From: Coraliomargarita sp.
GTDB taxonomy: Bacteria; Verrucomicrobiota; Verrucomicrobiia; Opitutales; Coraliomargaritaceae
Direction of reading: 5' to 3'
Assembly: GCA_002699365.1 (NCBI GenBank)
Contig: PAAN01000025.1
Span: forward strand, 27,150 to 63,569
DNA length: 36,420 nt
The notes below the pieces were generated by a model. That model saw nothing but the letters and a program-made list of their open reading frames with translations. It had not been told where the DNA came from and ran no database searches. The position numbers and the translations under genes are program-made. Within the stretch, counting starts at the first letter, position 1; each line of letters starts with the position of its first letter. Shown here piece after piece: positions 1-7,457 of this stretch.

Positions 1-1
1 T

Positions 2-115
2 GTAAGAATTACAAATGTTACCGCTAGCACGCTGATGGGTGAATTAGTACTGGAGGGAGTAGAGCCGATGAAGAAAACTTTAGTGAAAAGAAACAGCCAT
101 GTAAGAAGTGTATAA
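2..115 (+). CDS. Probable 3' end of a MiaB-like radical-SAM methylthiotransferase (TRAM domain), partial
   Basis: Frame 2 is open from the window edge to TAA at 113-115, giving 37 residues. The piece VRITNVTASTLMGELVLEG resembles the C-terminal TRAM domain of MiaB/RimO/MtaB-type methylthiotransferases, where a VxI-x-A-T-xx-(T/S)-LxGE strand pattern ends the protein. In that family the TRAM domain binds the tRNA whose base is thiomethylated. The catalytic radical-SAM part lies outside the window, so the family member cannot be decided (MiaB would be the default). A basic tail (KKTLVKRNSHVRSV) follows. The gene would run convergently into ispH, 67 bases away. The call rests on one short motif, so it is tentative. 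Confidence 0.45.
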   Translation, partial: VRITNVTASTLMGELVLEGVEPMKKTLVKRNSHVRSV

Positions 116-182
116 AATTTAAACTCTTCACTTATTAGATAAAACTATACGAAAAAGACACAAAGTGTTTCCGGTGAAATTA

Positions 183-1913
183 TCACACTCTACTTTTTAA
201 ATCATCAAGTAGTGCCTCTAAGGGCCGTAATTTTGAAACCGGAAAGAAGCTGTTTACGCGCTCAATTACTTGTTGAATAAGTCCATCCGGGCAAGAAGCG
301 CCTCCAGAGAGTAGCAAATTGATTGGCTCGCTTGTATTGGATAAAAAGGGGCGCAAGACATCCTGTTCTATTGGTCGATTCCGACTAACATCTGGGAAAA
401 TATAATGGCAGATTGTATCCATAGAGTGTATATTTCTCTCCGATTGTATGTAGTGTGCATTTTTTCCAAAGCGTTCTGCGCATACCCTATACAGTTGGTA
501 TGTGTTGGAGCTATTGCGTCCACCAACTATCACTGCAGTATCTATTTTTTCAGCGCAAGCCAACTGCAAAGCGTCTTGGTTTACTTGAGTTGCATAACAT
601 AAAGTATCCCCTTTTCCCGTCGACCATATATGTTGCGGTATATTATCGTTACCGTATTTCTCGCCAATAATTTTACGCAAATACTCAATTATAGTAAGTG
701 TTTCGTTTCTTAGTAAGGTGGTTTGGTTGACAACCGCAATCTTTTCTAGATCAAAATGTGGGTCAAACCCCTTGGAATAGAGACCCTCAAACGAAGCACT
801 AAAAAGCTCTGTTTTAGCTTTTCCATCTGCTTGTATAACTGCTGCTAAAGCCTCTGCGTGAGCATGGTTTCGCAATATTAATGCAGGACCATAACGGGAA
901 CTATTAGAAAAAGTTGCTTTTGTTTCTTCGTGCTCGGATTTCCCGTGAATGAGTACCGTAAAGCCTTCTCTTGCGTAGCGCTTAGAAGCCTTCCAAACCT
1001 TTTCCACCAACATACAAGTTGCGTCATGTTCACGAATAGAGATGCCTCGACGTATCAGACGTTCTTTATCTTCGTTCGTCGCACCAAACGCAGGAATAAC
1101 CACTATGTCCTCTGTTGTTAATTGATTCCAAAGTGCACTTGGATCTTCTGGTCCACATGCTTGCTGGCCATTACCACACAAAGGAATGCCCTTATCTGTT
1201 TGTAAGTAACGTAAACCTCTAGCCAATAAGTCCTCATTAACAAAGGGGTTGTGAATCAACTCACTTAGCATAAAAACACGTCGTCCTGGATTGGAAGCAA
1301 TTGCTTCGTAACCGCGCTCAATTGCATTTTGAACCCCTAAACAAAAACCAAAATGGCTGGGTATTATGTAGCGGATTGGCCCGAAATCTAAAACTTCTGG
1401 TTCTCCAGGTTTTTTTTCTTTAATTCTGCGAAGATCTTTGATTAGAGAACACAACTCACTTTGATACAGTGCTTTTGATTGAGTATCGATATAAACAGAT
1501 CGGTTGCGTTGTTTTGGGGTTCGAAAGCTGTAGATATATTCATTGTCTCCTTGTCCTAAATAGGGAATTCCGACGAGTTCAGGCTCAATGCTCGCTAAAA
1601 CTTTTTTTAGAAGTGGCGCAATTACACAGTCTCCTTTCTTTGAATCTATCAACAATTCATCCAAACACTTATAACAACTGTCGGCATGGTGCTCCTTAAC
1701 ACAAATGCAGTAAACCGATACTTTCTCCTGCTTGTAGGTCACTTCACTTAGCTTATGTAACTGCACGCTATCTCCAAAAGTAGTACTCAAAAACTCTGTA
1801 ATACTACATTTTTTATTACAATTATCTAGAAAGGAGGGCATGTAATGGCCCTTGTTGTCTTGGCTTAACAACAAACGATTTTGTTTATCAAAACTTAGAA
1901 GTATCCACCGCAT
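183..1913 (-). CDS. ispH: 4-hydroxy-3-methylbut-2-enyl diphosphate reductase (IspH/LytB) with long N-terminal extension
   Basis: Last enzyme of the MEP isoprenoid pathway: a [4Fe-4S] enzyme that reductively dehydroxylates HMBPP to IPP and DMAPP in the cytosol. The reductase domain spans about residues 175-565 of 576. The three cluster cysteines are Cys191 (GFCLGV), Cys300 (DATC) and Cys439 (DTLCYATQ). His221 (HNPFVN), His328/Glu330 (HGKSEHEET), NQTTL (396-400) and Ser468-Asn470 (RNSSN) complete the active site. PAFGA (274-278) and the HGKxxHEET pattern match the plant/cyanobacterial subclass rather than the E. coli type. Residues 1-170 are an extension unlike anything in standard IspH. It carries C32, C36, C69, C71, C80, C83 and C96, and a GHYMPSF stretch faintly like a degenerate Nudix fold (speculation). 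The ATG lies just after a tandem 11-bp repeat and has no Shine-Dalgarno. The product links to the polyprenyl synthase at 33979. Confidence 0.93.
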   Translation of the reverse strand: MRWILLSFDKQNRLLLSQDNKGHYMPSFLDNCNKKCSITEFLSTTFGDSVQLHKLSEVTYKQEKVSVYCICVKEHHADSCYKCLDELLIDSKKGDCVIAPLLKKVLASIEPELVGIPYLGQGDNEYIYSFRTPKQRNRSVYIDTQSKALYQSELCSLIKDLRRIKEKKPGEPEVLDFGPIRYIIPSHFGFCLGVQNAIERGYEAIASNPGRRVFMLSELIHNPFVNEDLLARGLRYLQTDKGIPLCGNGQQACGPEDPSALWNQLTTEDIVVIPAFGATNEDKERLIRRGISIREHDATCMLVEKVWKASKRYAREGFTVLIHGKSEHEETKATFSNSSRYGPALILRNHAHAEALAAVIQADGKAKTELFSASFEGLYSKGFDPHFDLEKIAVVNQTTLLRNETLTIIEYLRKIIGEKYGNDNIPQHIWSTGKGDTLCYATQVNQDALQLACAEKIDTAVIVGGRNSSNTYQLYRVCAERFGKNAHYIQSERNIHSMDTICHYIFPDVSRNRPIEQDVLRPFLSNTSEPINLLLSGGASCPDGLIQQVIERVNSFFPVSKLRPLEALLDDLKSRV

Positions 1914-1944
1914 CGGTTATGTTTCGGTTATGTTTCGGTTGTGT
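1914..1944. repeat. Tandem 11-bp repeat at the ispH start
   Basis: CGGTTATGTTT is present twice exactly (1914-1924 and 1925-1935), followed by a third, imperfect partial copy CGGTTGTGT (1936-1944). It directly abuts the ispH start codon, so in the mRNA sense the leader reads AAACATAACCG repeated up to the ATG. The period is close to one helical turn. A role as an operator or a slippage product is only inference. Confidence 0.8.
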
Positions 1945-2074
1945 CAATTGATACAATGCTAGATGTAGTATCCAGTCAATCATGGCTAACCTTGAAATGG
2001 ATTCTTGGTTGCGCCACCATAAAAGCTCGCTCATGGTTAACTAATTATTTTTTTAGCCACTTACACTATCTATT

Positions 2075-2443
2075 ATGTTTCAAGTTAATTTCAGCGAACA
2101 AAGCATGTTTGAGCTCAACAAGCTAGATACGCGCTCACAAATGATCTTAGTTGAAGTTATAAGTACACTAAAACAAGAACAGCTCGATAATCCAAATGAG
2201 GTAATTGGGAGATTCAACCGTGGCAATAAAACTTATTACAGGGTTCGTGCTGGCGAGTTTAGGGTTTATTTCGAACAGCAAAATGACGCTCTCTACGCGC
2301 ATTACATCCTACACCGAAATACTTTTGCTGATTTTGCGTTTCGTAGTAAACTACCTGTCACTAAAGATTTTTTAATTGAACAAGATGATTCCTTTTGGAA
2401 ATACCTCGATTCAATTCGGCATAAAGAGGGTAACGATGTGTGA
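2075..2443 (+). CDS. RelE/ParE-superfamily-like protein, solitary, coupled to pssA
   Basis: A 122-residue protein whose first ~85 residues look like the RelE/ParE toxin fold: FQVNFSEQSMFELNKLD, a helix, then GNKTYYRVRAGEFRVYFEQ and YAHYILHRN, the strand arrangement with the YRVRxGxxRxxF motif of that superfamily. About 35 extra residues (FADFAFRSK...) follow the usual end of the fold. In type II toxin-antitoxin modules such proteins cleave mRNA or inhibit gyrase and sit beside a small antitoxin gene. Here no antitoxin is visible: upstream is noncoding and downstream is pssA, whose start overlaps this stop (TGATG). That argues for a chromosomal, possibly non-toxic relative co-expressed with phospholipid synthesis. 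The start is the ATG after ctatt; no Shine-Dalgarno is seen. The fold assignment is fairly good; the function is unknown. Confidence 0.7.
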   Translation: MFQVNFSEQSMFELNKLDTRSQMILVEVISTLKQEQLDNPNEVIGRFNRGNKTYYRVRAGEFRVYFEQQNDALYAHYILHRNTFADFAFRSKLPVTKDFLIEQDDSFWKYLDSIRHKEGNDV

Positions 2444-3291
2444 TGGAAGAACCAAATAATAGAAAAACTTATTATGCCGATGCCGATGAAGCTAGTCATA
2501 TTTACTTACTTCCAAATAGTTTAACGGCGGGGAATTTATTTTTTGGATTCCTCGCAATTCTTCGATGTATACAGGCAAATTATGCAAGTGACCCTGCTCT
2601 AGTTTCGCAGTATTTTTCACAAGCAGTTTGGTTTATACTGTTTTCTGTAGTCTGTGACGCCCTCGATGGTCGAGTAGCTCGTTTAGGGGGCCGCGAATCT
2701 TTGTTCGGCAAAGAATTTGATTCTATTGCAGATATTGTCTCGTTTGGGGTAGCCCCTACATTAATGATGATATTTTTGATTTTATCACCAACGGAACAAT
2801 ATCCTTATTTCTTACAAATTGGTTGGTTAATAGGTTTTGTTTATCTTCTTTGTGCTAGTGTTCGTTTGGCCCGGTTTAATGTCTTAACAAATCCACTTTT
2901 GCCACCCTCAAAGCTTAATCGAGCGAATAAAGACTTTATGGGGTTACCGGTACCCGCAGCTGCAGGTATGATAGCATCTTTAGTTTTAGTACTCAACAGT
3001 CTCGATCTTCGTAGTTGGGCCTTGTTAATGCCACCACTCATGCTAGCAATTGCCATTCTAATGATCAGTAATATACCCTATCCAAGCTTTAAGGAAATTG
3101 GTTGGCAAACAAGTACACGTTTCCGCACTTTTATTTATCTTATTATTGCTCTTGGTGTTGCTTTTGTTTTTCGAGAGCTCTTCTTTGCGCTAAGTTTTTT
3201 TGTGTATATTATCTATGGCCCCATAAGGTATTCGTATCGGGTCTATCGAGCCAGGAAGCGCACCCTACGAATGGGTGTTAAGAACTTGTGA
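2443..3291 (+). CDS. pssA: CDP-diacylglycerol--serine O-phosphatidyltransferase
   Basis: Integral membrane enzyme that makes phosphatidylserine from CDP-diacylglycerol and serine, the first step toward phosphatidylethanolamine. The CDP-alcohol phosphatidyltransferase signature D(x2)DG(x2)AR(x8)G(x3)D(x3)D is complete, numbered from the ATG: D72, D75-G76, A79-R80, G89, D93 and D97, followed by IVSFGVAPTLM. Upstream is the typical LPNSLTAGNLFFGF entry segment, and about six to eight hydrophobic helices follow. The length (282 aa) fits the Bacillus-type (type II) PssA, not the E. coli PLD-like enzyme. The chosen ATG overlaps the RelE-like stop by one base (TGATG), a classic coupling; a GTG three bases earlier (2440) is possible. 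A 244-base AT-rich gap separates it from dnaN. Confidence 0.92.
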   Translation: MEEPNNRKTYYADADEASHIYLLPNSLTAGNLFFGFLAILRCIQANYASDPALVSQYFSQAVWFILFSVVCDALDGRVARLGGRESLFGKEFDSIADIVSFGVAPTLMMIFLILSPTEQYPYFLQIGWLIGFVYLLCASVRLARFNVLTNPLLPPSKLNRANKDFMGLPVPAAAGMIASLVLVLNSLDLRSWALLMPPLMLAIAILMISNIPYPSFKEIGWQTSTRFRTFIYLIIALGVAFVFRELFFALSFFVYIIYGPIRYSYRVYRARKRTLRMGVKNL

Positions 3292-3535
3292 TTGTTGTGT
3301 GAATGGTTCGTTTTTTTGTGATAATAATAAAAAACTTTTCCACATTACCCACGGCAATAGATTTTAATTAACATACTTTTTCTTGAATATTTATTTTGTA
3401 AACCTAAGCGAGTCTGATACATACTAATTTATTGTAGTTACTAACCACATATACTGTTATTAAGAGATAAATAGATCTAAAGAGTACTCTTATATAAGCA
3501 TTGCCTCTTCTAGTTAAAAAAGCAAAAACACCATT
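3292..3535. other. AT-rich intergenic region upstream of dnaN, with one DnaA-box-like 9-mer and a palindrome
   Basis: This strongly AT-rich gap contains TTTTCCACA at 3336-3344, which fits the relaxed DnaA-box consensus TTWTNCACA. It also contains a perfect 12-bp palindrome AAGAGTACTCTT at 3480-3491, about 45 bases before the dnaN ATG. I found only one convincing 9-mer and no dnaA gene in the window, so calling this an origin would go beyond the evidence. It presumably holds the dnaN promoter, but no convincing -35/-10 pair could be chosen. Confidence 0.4.
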
Positions 3536-4660
3536 ATGAAATTTAAGATCAACCAAGACCACTTTAGCAATGGCTTGCAACAAGTTCTCAATGTAGTCGC
3601 GACTCGCTCAACCATGCCGATATTGAGCAACGTATTGATAGAGGCACAAGAAGGATATATCTCGTTGACCACCACCAACTTGGATCTAGGTATACGCTGC
3701 CGTATTAAAGCCGATGTTGAAACACCAGGCGGTATTACTTTACCGGTACGTAAATTAGCAACAATTGTTCGTGAATTACCACAAAACGACGTGTTTGTAG
3801 ACGCAGGAGATAACAACCAAGCAAAAATAACGTCAGGAGGTTCGCTGTTTAAAATAATGGGCATAAACACCGAAGAGTTTCCACCACTCCCGAGCTTTGA
3901 AAACAGGCATGTTTTTGAACTTAGTCAGGATGAGATTGTTAGCATGTTAAAAAGCGTATCTTACGGACAATCTACTGATGAAAACCGTTACATCTTAAAC
4001 GGTGTTTATTTTAATTTCGCTGATGAAAAGTTGACTTTAGTCGCAACAGATGGACGTCGATTAGCACTTACTGCATTGGATACAGAAATTTCAGAAGACA
4101 ATACCGGTAGTTTAATTTTACCAGCAAAGACGGTAGCAGAGCTAGAAAGACTTTTAGGCAAAGGCGAGAAAGTAAAAATAGCTTTTAATGACCGACAAGT
4201 TGCTTTTGAAATTACAATAGACGAAGAAGCCAGCGGGTTAGTTGACCAGTTATATTTAGTCTCTAAAATAGTGGAGGGTAATTATCCAAATTATCGACAA
4301 GTTATACCGAAAGAAACAGAACACCGCGTGAAAATCGAAAGAGAACTTATGCTAGAATGTGTGAATCGGGCAGCACTAGTTACTTCAGACAAGAGCCATT
4401 CGGTAAAATTAAAGGTTAGTAAAAATTTACTAGAAATATCAGGCTCTTCCAGTGAATATGGCGAATCCCATGAATCCATGGCAATTGCATACGATGGCCC
4501 TGAAGTACAGGTTGCATTTAATCCACAATTTCTCATGGAGCCATTAAAGGCATTAAGTAAAGATGAGGTGTTTTTTGAATTTAAAGACGAGCTTAGTCCA
4601 GGCCTATTTAAAACATTAGATAATTTTATCTGCGTAATTATGCCACTGCGCCTTAATTAG
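3536..4660 (+). CDS. dnaN: DNA polymerase III sliding clamp, beta subunit
   Basis: Processivity clamp: a ring-shaped homodimer that tethers replicative and repair polymerases and MutS to DNA. The 374-residue length matches the three-domain bacterial clamp. The N terminus [20 protein letters not shown] followed by [13 protein letters not shown] is diagnostic. [34 protein letters not shown] in domain II and the C-terminal [11 protein letters not shown] (the hydrophobic partner-binding pocket edge in this family) are all present. The ATG follows AT-rich sequence with no Shine-Dalgarno. It is not next to dnaA or recF here; its neighbours are pssA and a membrane protein of unknown function. A hairpin with a T-run at 4728-4751 probably ends its transcript. 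Likely clients in this window are the Y-family polymerase at 27887 and MutS, whose last residues resemble a clamp-binding motif. Confidence 0.97.
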   Translation: MKFKINQDHFSNGLQQVLNVVATRSTMPILSNVLIEAQEGYISLTTTNLDLGIRCRIKADVETPGGITLPVRKLATIVRELPQNDVFVDAGDNNQAKITSGGSLFKIMGINTEEFPPLPSFENRHVFELSQDEIVSMLKSVSYGQSTDENRYILNGVYFNFADEKLTLVATDGRRLALTALDTEISEDNTGSLILPAKTVAELERLLGKGEKVKIAFNDRQVAFEITIDEEASGLVDQLYLVSKIVEGNYPNYRQVIPKETEHRVKIERELMLECVNRAALVTSDKSHSVKLKVSKNLLEISGSSSEYGESHESMAIAYDGPEVQVAFNPQFLMEPLKALSKDEVFFEFKDELSPGLFKTLDNFICVIMPLRLN

Positions 4661-4727
4661 AAAAACAGACTATTTCTTTGCGGTTGCCTGGCTTGTTACT
4701 GCTTTCTGTGTTGAGTACTATAGATAC

Positions 4728-4751
4728 AAGCGCGTTAATGCGCTTATTTTT
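4728..4751 (+). terminator. Probable Rho-independent terminator after dnaN
   Basis: AAGCGC (4728-4733), a loop GTTAAT, and GCGCTT (4740-4745) form a perfect 6-bp stem, followed by A and five Ts (4747-4751). It lies 68 bases after the dnaN stop but only 3 bases before the ATG of the next gene. It could therefore instead form a hairpin that restricts initiation of that gene on read-through mRNA. Confidence 0.5.
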
Positions 4752-4754
4752 AAC

Positions 4755-5615
4755 ATGATTTATGTTTTCGTAGCGCTGCTTTTAATAGCGACACCCCATG
4801 TATCCAAACGGTTTAATTTGCCTGGTCTAAATATCATTTACCGTTGGTTTCGTTGGGTTTTTTGCGCGGCTCTTATAGCTAATATTCTCGAGATATTTCT
4901 ATTATCAACACGACCCTTTTTTGTACATTTTGTTACAGGCTTGGGGGTTTATTTCATTATTGAAACAGGGTATAATTGGGTAGCAATTAAAGCGCTAAGT
5001 GGCAGCGATCTACCCCTTTTTCCTAGGTATACAGCCAATAAAGACGGTGACGGGTGGCCCGCAAATCCCCAGACAATTAAAATAAAAGAATGGATACGCG
5101 ATAAAAGCTTCGTGCACTTAGAGTCGTTTAAAGCAGAACTGTATGCGGGCGTTTACCTAAGAACCTCCATCTACCAGAACTCTGAAACAAAAACACGCTT
5201 ACAAATACTCTTTGTTCCCAAAGCAAGGGGCGAAACCGAGCCAAGCTATATCTTAACAAATGTAAACAAGGAAGGGGTTTCTATCATAACAGATAACTAT
5301 AGTATGCCTTATGGAGGATTTTACCCCGATACATGGAATCATGTACGAAACCCACTAAAGGGCTCTCTAGGGAAATTAAAACAACTCCACGACCAGCGCT
5401 TAAACAATAACACAACCGAAATCGTTCCCTTAGGCGACGATCCCTTAGAGGATTTATTAGAGCAACAGCGCACCCTAGAAGAACTGAACATTAAAAAAGG
5501 CTTTTTGTTTCCCCGCAGAGAACAAAACGATAAAGGAAAAATAACCCAAGAGGGACGCTACCGTCTTTGGAAAGAAATGTGGCGCTTGGCATACCTTGGA
5601 AGGCCACTTTTATAA
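4755..5615 (+). CDS. Membrane-anchored protein of unknown function
   Basis: I do not recognise this 286-residue protein. The N terminus has a short hydrophobic stretch (2-13) and two clear transmembrane segments (about 31-51 and 55-78). These are followed by a soluble part of about 200 residues without cysteine clusters or a known catalytic motif. The soluble part holds aromatic/glycine patches such as NYSMPYGGFYPDTWNHVRN and an acidic stretch (LGDDPLEDLLEQQRTLEEL), and ends basic (YRLWKEMWRLAYLGRPLL). The ATG comes three bases after a terminator-like hairpin, so the gene may need a promoter within the dnaN 3' end, or expression may depend on read-through. Codon use looks like that of its neighbours. 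The direct neighbours dnaN and gnd (convergent) do not suggest a role. Confidence 0.75.
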   Translation: MIYVFVALLLIATPHVSKRFNLPGLNIIYRWFRWVFCAALIANILEIFLLSTRPFFVHFVTGLGVYFIIETGYNWVAIKALSGSDLPLFPRYTANKDGDGWPANPQTIKIKEWIRDKSFVHLESFKAELYAGVYLRTSIYQNSETKTRLQILFVPKARGETEPSYILTNVNKEGVSIITDNYSMPYGGFYPDTWNHVRNPLKGSLGKLKQLHDQRLNNNTTEIVPLGDDPLEDLLEQQRTLEELNIKKGFLFPRREQNDKGKITQEGRYRLWKEMWRLAYLGRPLL

Positions 5616-5650
5616 ACCAAGAAAAGACCTAAGCTTAAAAAAAACAGGAA

Positions 5651-7156
5651 TCATACTTTAATTTGTGGACGATCTGGCATGGGCCAATCGATATGATAAA
5701 AATCACCACGCGCTTGGTCTATCCTTTCGTAAGAGTGCGCGCCAAAATAGTCACGCTGCGCTTGCAGTAAGTTTTGTGGTAAGCGTGCAGTACGGTAACC
5801 ATCATAGTAAGACAGGGCAGAACTAAATGTTGGTACGGAGACGCCGTGCTCGGAAGCGAGCGATATCACCTTTCTCCAACTCTTTTGGCACACATCAATT
5901 GCACTTTTAAAATATGGGTCGAGTAGAAGGTTGGCTAGTTCTGGTTCTCGTGCATAAGCCTCGGTTATTTTTTGCAGGAAGGCTGCCCGTATAATGCAAC
6001 CCCCGCGAAATATTTGCGCTATAGAACCAAAATCTAAAGACCAGCCATATTCTTTTTGGGCTTCGCGCATGAGTTGAAAACCCTGTGCATAAGAACAAAT
6101 TTTTGAGGCGTAAAGCGCTTGTCGAATCGCCTCAATTAAATCATCTGAATTACCGCAAAATTTAGGTGCGTTCGGTCCGTTTAGGATAGAGGATGCCGCG
6201 ACTCTTTCTTCTTTTACCGCAGACAGGCAGCGGGCAAAAACAGCTTCAGCTACAGTTGGTGCGGGTGTACCCATATCGAGGGCGTTGACAGAGGTCCACT
6301 TGCCGGTCCCTTTTTGCCCGGCAGTATCTAAAACGATATCGACAAAGGGTAGACCTGTTGTTGGATCGGTTTGTTTTAGAATGTCAGCTGTGATTTCGAT
6401 TAAGAACGAGTCCAGCTCCCCCGAGTTCCATTCGCTAAAAATGTCGCCCATTTCATTGGGTGATAAACCAAGTATATTTTGCAGTAAATCGTACGCTTCG
6501 CAAATCATCTGCATATCACCGTACTCGATACCATTATGTACCATTTTAACATAATGCCCCGCGCCATTAGGGCCAATATAGGCCGTGCAACTAAACCCAC
6601 CCACAACTGGTTTGCCTGGCGCTGCTCCCTCTAGCGGCTTTCCGGTTTCTGGGTCTACTTTAGCTGCTATTGCTTCCCATATCGGCTTTAATTCCGACCA
6701 GGCTTCGGGGTTGCCACCTGGCATTAGCGATGGACCAAAACGAGCCCCCTCTTCTCCGCCAGACACACCCGAGCCGATAAAACGTAAATTCAAATCCGTT
6801 AGTTCTTTTTCGCGACGTATTGTATCATCCCACTTAGCGTTACCACCATCAATAATAATGTCACCTTCTTCAAGGAGCGGCACAAGGCTTTCTATAACCT
6901 TATCAGTCGCCCACCCAGCTTGGACTAAGATAATTATCTTACGGGGCCTTTTGAGCGATCCTACAAAAGCTTCTAATGTTTCACAACCAACTAAGCCACC
7001 AGGAGTGTCTGGGTTTTGGTTAACAAAATCCTGCGTTTTAGAGGTCGTCCTATTAAAAACAGATATTTTAAAACCATGGTCGGCTATGTTGAGAGCCAGG
7101 TTTTGTCCCATAACAGCAAGACCAATTAGGCCGATTTCAGATATTGAATCACTCAT
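5651..7156 (-). CDS. gnd: 6-phosphogluconate dehydrogenase, decarboxylating
   Basis: Oxidative pentose-phosphate pathway enzyme: 6-phosphogluconate + NADP+ to ribulose 5-phosphate + CO2 + NADPH. The N-terminal Rossmann fold has the dinucleotide motif GLAVMG (12-17) and NRTxxK (35-40), the latter typical of NADP preference. The substrate loop [20 protein letters not shown] (129-148) and the catalytic helix with Lys204 and Glu211 in [11 protein letters not shown] are intact. The C-terminal segment [15 protein letters not shown] is the family's closing signature. At 501 residues it is about 30 longer than the E. coli enzyme. The ATG (7156) is preceded by caaattatt, without a Shine-Dalgarno. It stands alone, convergent with the membrane protein (35 bases) and divergent from prfA across a 301-base gap. 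Confidence 0.97.
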   Translation of the reverse strand: MSDSISEIGLIGLAVMGQNLALNIADHGFKISVFNRTTSKTQDFVNQNPDTPGGLVGCETLEAFVGSLKRPRKIIILVQAGWATDKVIESLVPLLEEGDIIIDGGNAKWDDTIRREKELTDLNLRFIGSGVSGGEEGARFGPSLMPGGNPEAWSELKPIWEAIAAKVDPETGKPLEGAAPGKPVVGGFSCTAYIGPNGAGHYVKMVHNGIEYGDMQMICEAYDLLQNILGLSPNEMGDIFSEWNSGELDSFLIEITADILKQTDPTTGLPFVDIVLDTAGQKGTGKWTSVNALDMGTPAPTVAEAVFARCLSAVKEERVAASSILNGPNAPKFCGNSDDLIEAIRQALYASKICSYAQGFQLMREAQKEYGWSLDFGSIAQIFRGGCIIRAAFLQKITEAYAREPELANLLLDPYFKSAIDVCQKSWRKVISLASEHGVSVPTFSSALSYYDGYRTARLPQNLLQAQRDYFGAHSYERIDQARGDFYHIDWPMPDRPQIKV

Positions 7157-7457
7157 AATAATTTGAATTGTAAATTTACCCGTATGCTCGAAGCAAGAGT
7201 GTAGTGATAGCGCTTAAAATTAATGTCTAAAAAGTTGGGTTCTTTATTTGATACAATTAGCCTTAAATAGACACTAGTAATTTGGTGCACACAAAAAACA
7301 AATATAAATAATTTATATATGCGTAGACGTACAGAACAGCTGTCTTAGAACGAACTTTACTATTTATTTTTAGGTATTCAGTTCTGCGGTGTTTGGAATA
7401 TGCCCTCCACAAACATGTAAAGAATTGCTATACTCTTAAGCTTGCTGTTATGAGTTA
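7157..7457. other. 301-base divergent intergenic region between gnd and prfA
   Basis: AT-rich, with no ORF and no tRNA-like or other structured RNA that I can see. On the prfA side it holds a reasonable sigma70-type promoter (7406-7434) and a two-codon mini-ORF (7450-7458) overlapping the prfA start. The gnd promoter must also lie here, but no -35/-10 pair on that strand was convincing. Confidence 0.6.
7406..7434 (+). promoter_or_regulatory. Candidate sigma70-type promoter of prfA-prmC
   Basis: A -35-like TCCACA (7406-7411, 4 of 6 to TTGACA) lies 17 bases before TATACT (7429-7434, 5 of 6 to TATAAT). The -10 is preceded by TGC, an extended -10. Transcription would start near 7441, leaving a leader of about 17 bases before the ATG at 7458. 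Confidence 0.5.

Noticed and set aside
152..168. Possible ispH terminator on the minus strand (ACAC-TTT-GTGT then C and five Ts)
   Set aside because: Only a 4-bp stem with a 3-base loop; too weak to list as a terminator, although its position is right.
1941..2126. 61-codon plus-strand open frame before and overlapping the RelE-like gene, considered as an antitoxin
   Set aside because: Residues (WLTLKWILGCATIKARSW and similar) do not resemble any antitoxin, and it overlaps the RelE-like gene by 52 bases in another frame.
3292..3535. Replication origin next to dnaN
   Set aside because: Only one acceptable DnaA box, no dnaA, no clear unwinding repeats; kept only as a low-interest observation.
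6585..7166. 193-codon plus-strand open frame opposite gnd
   Set aside because: Low-complexity serine/proline-rich antisense shadow of an intact gnd; no start context or domain.
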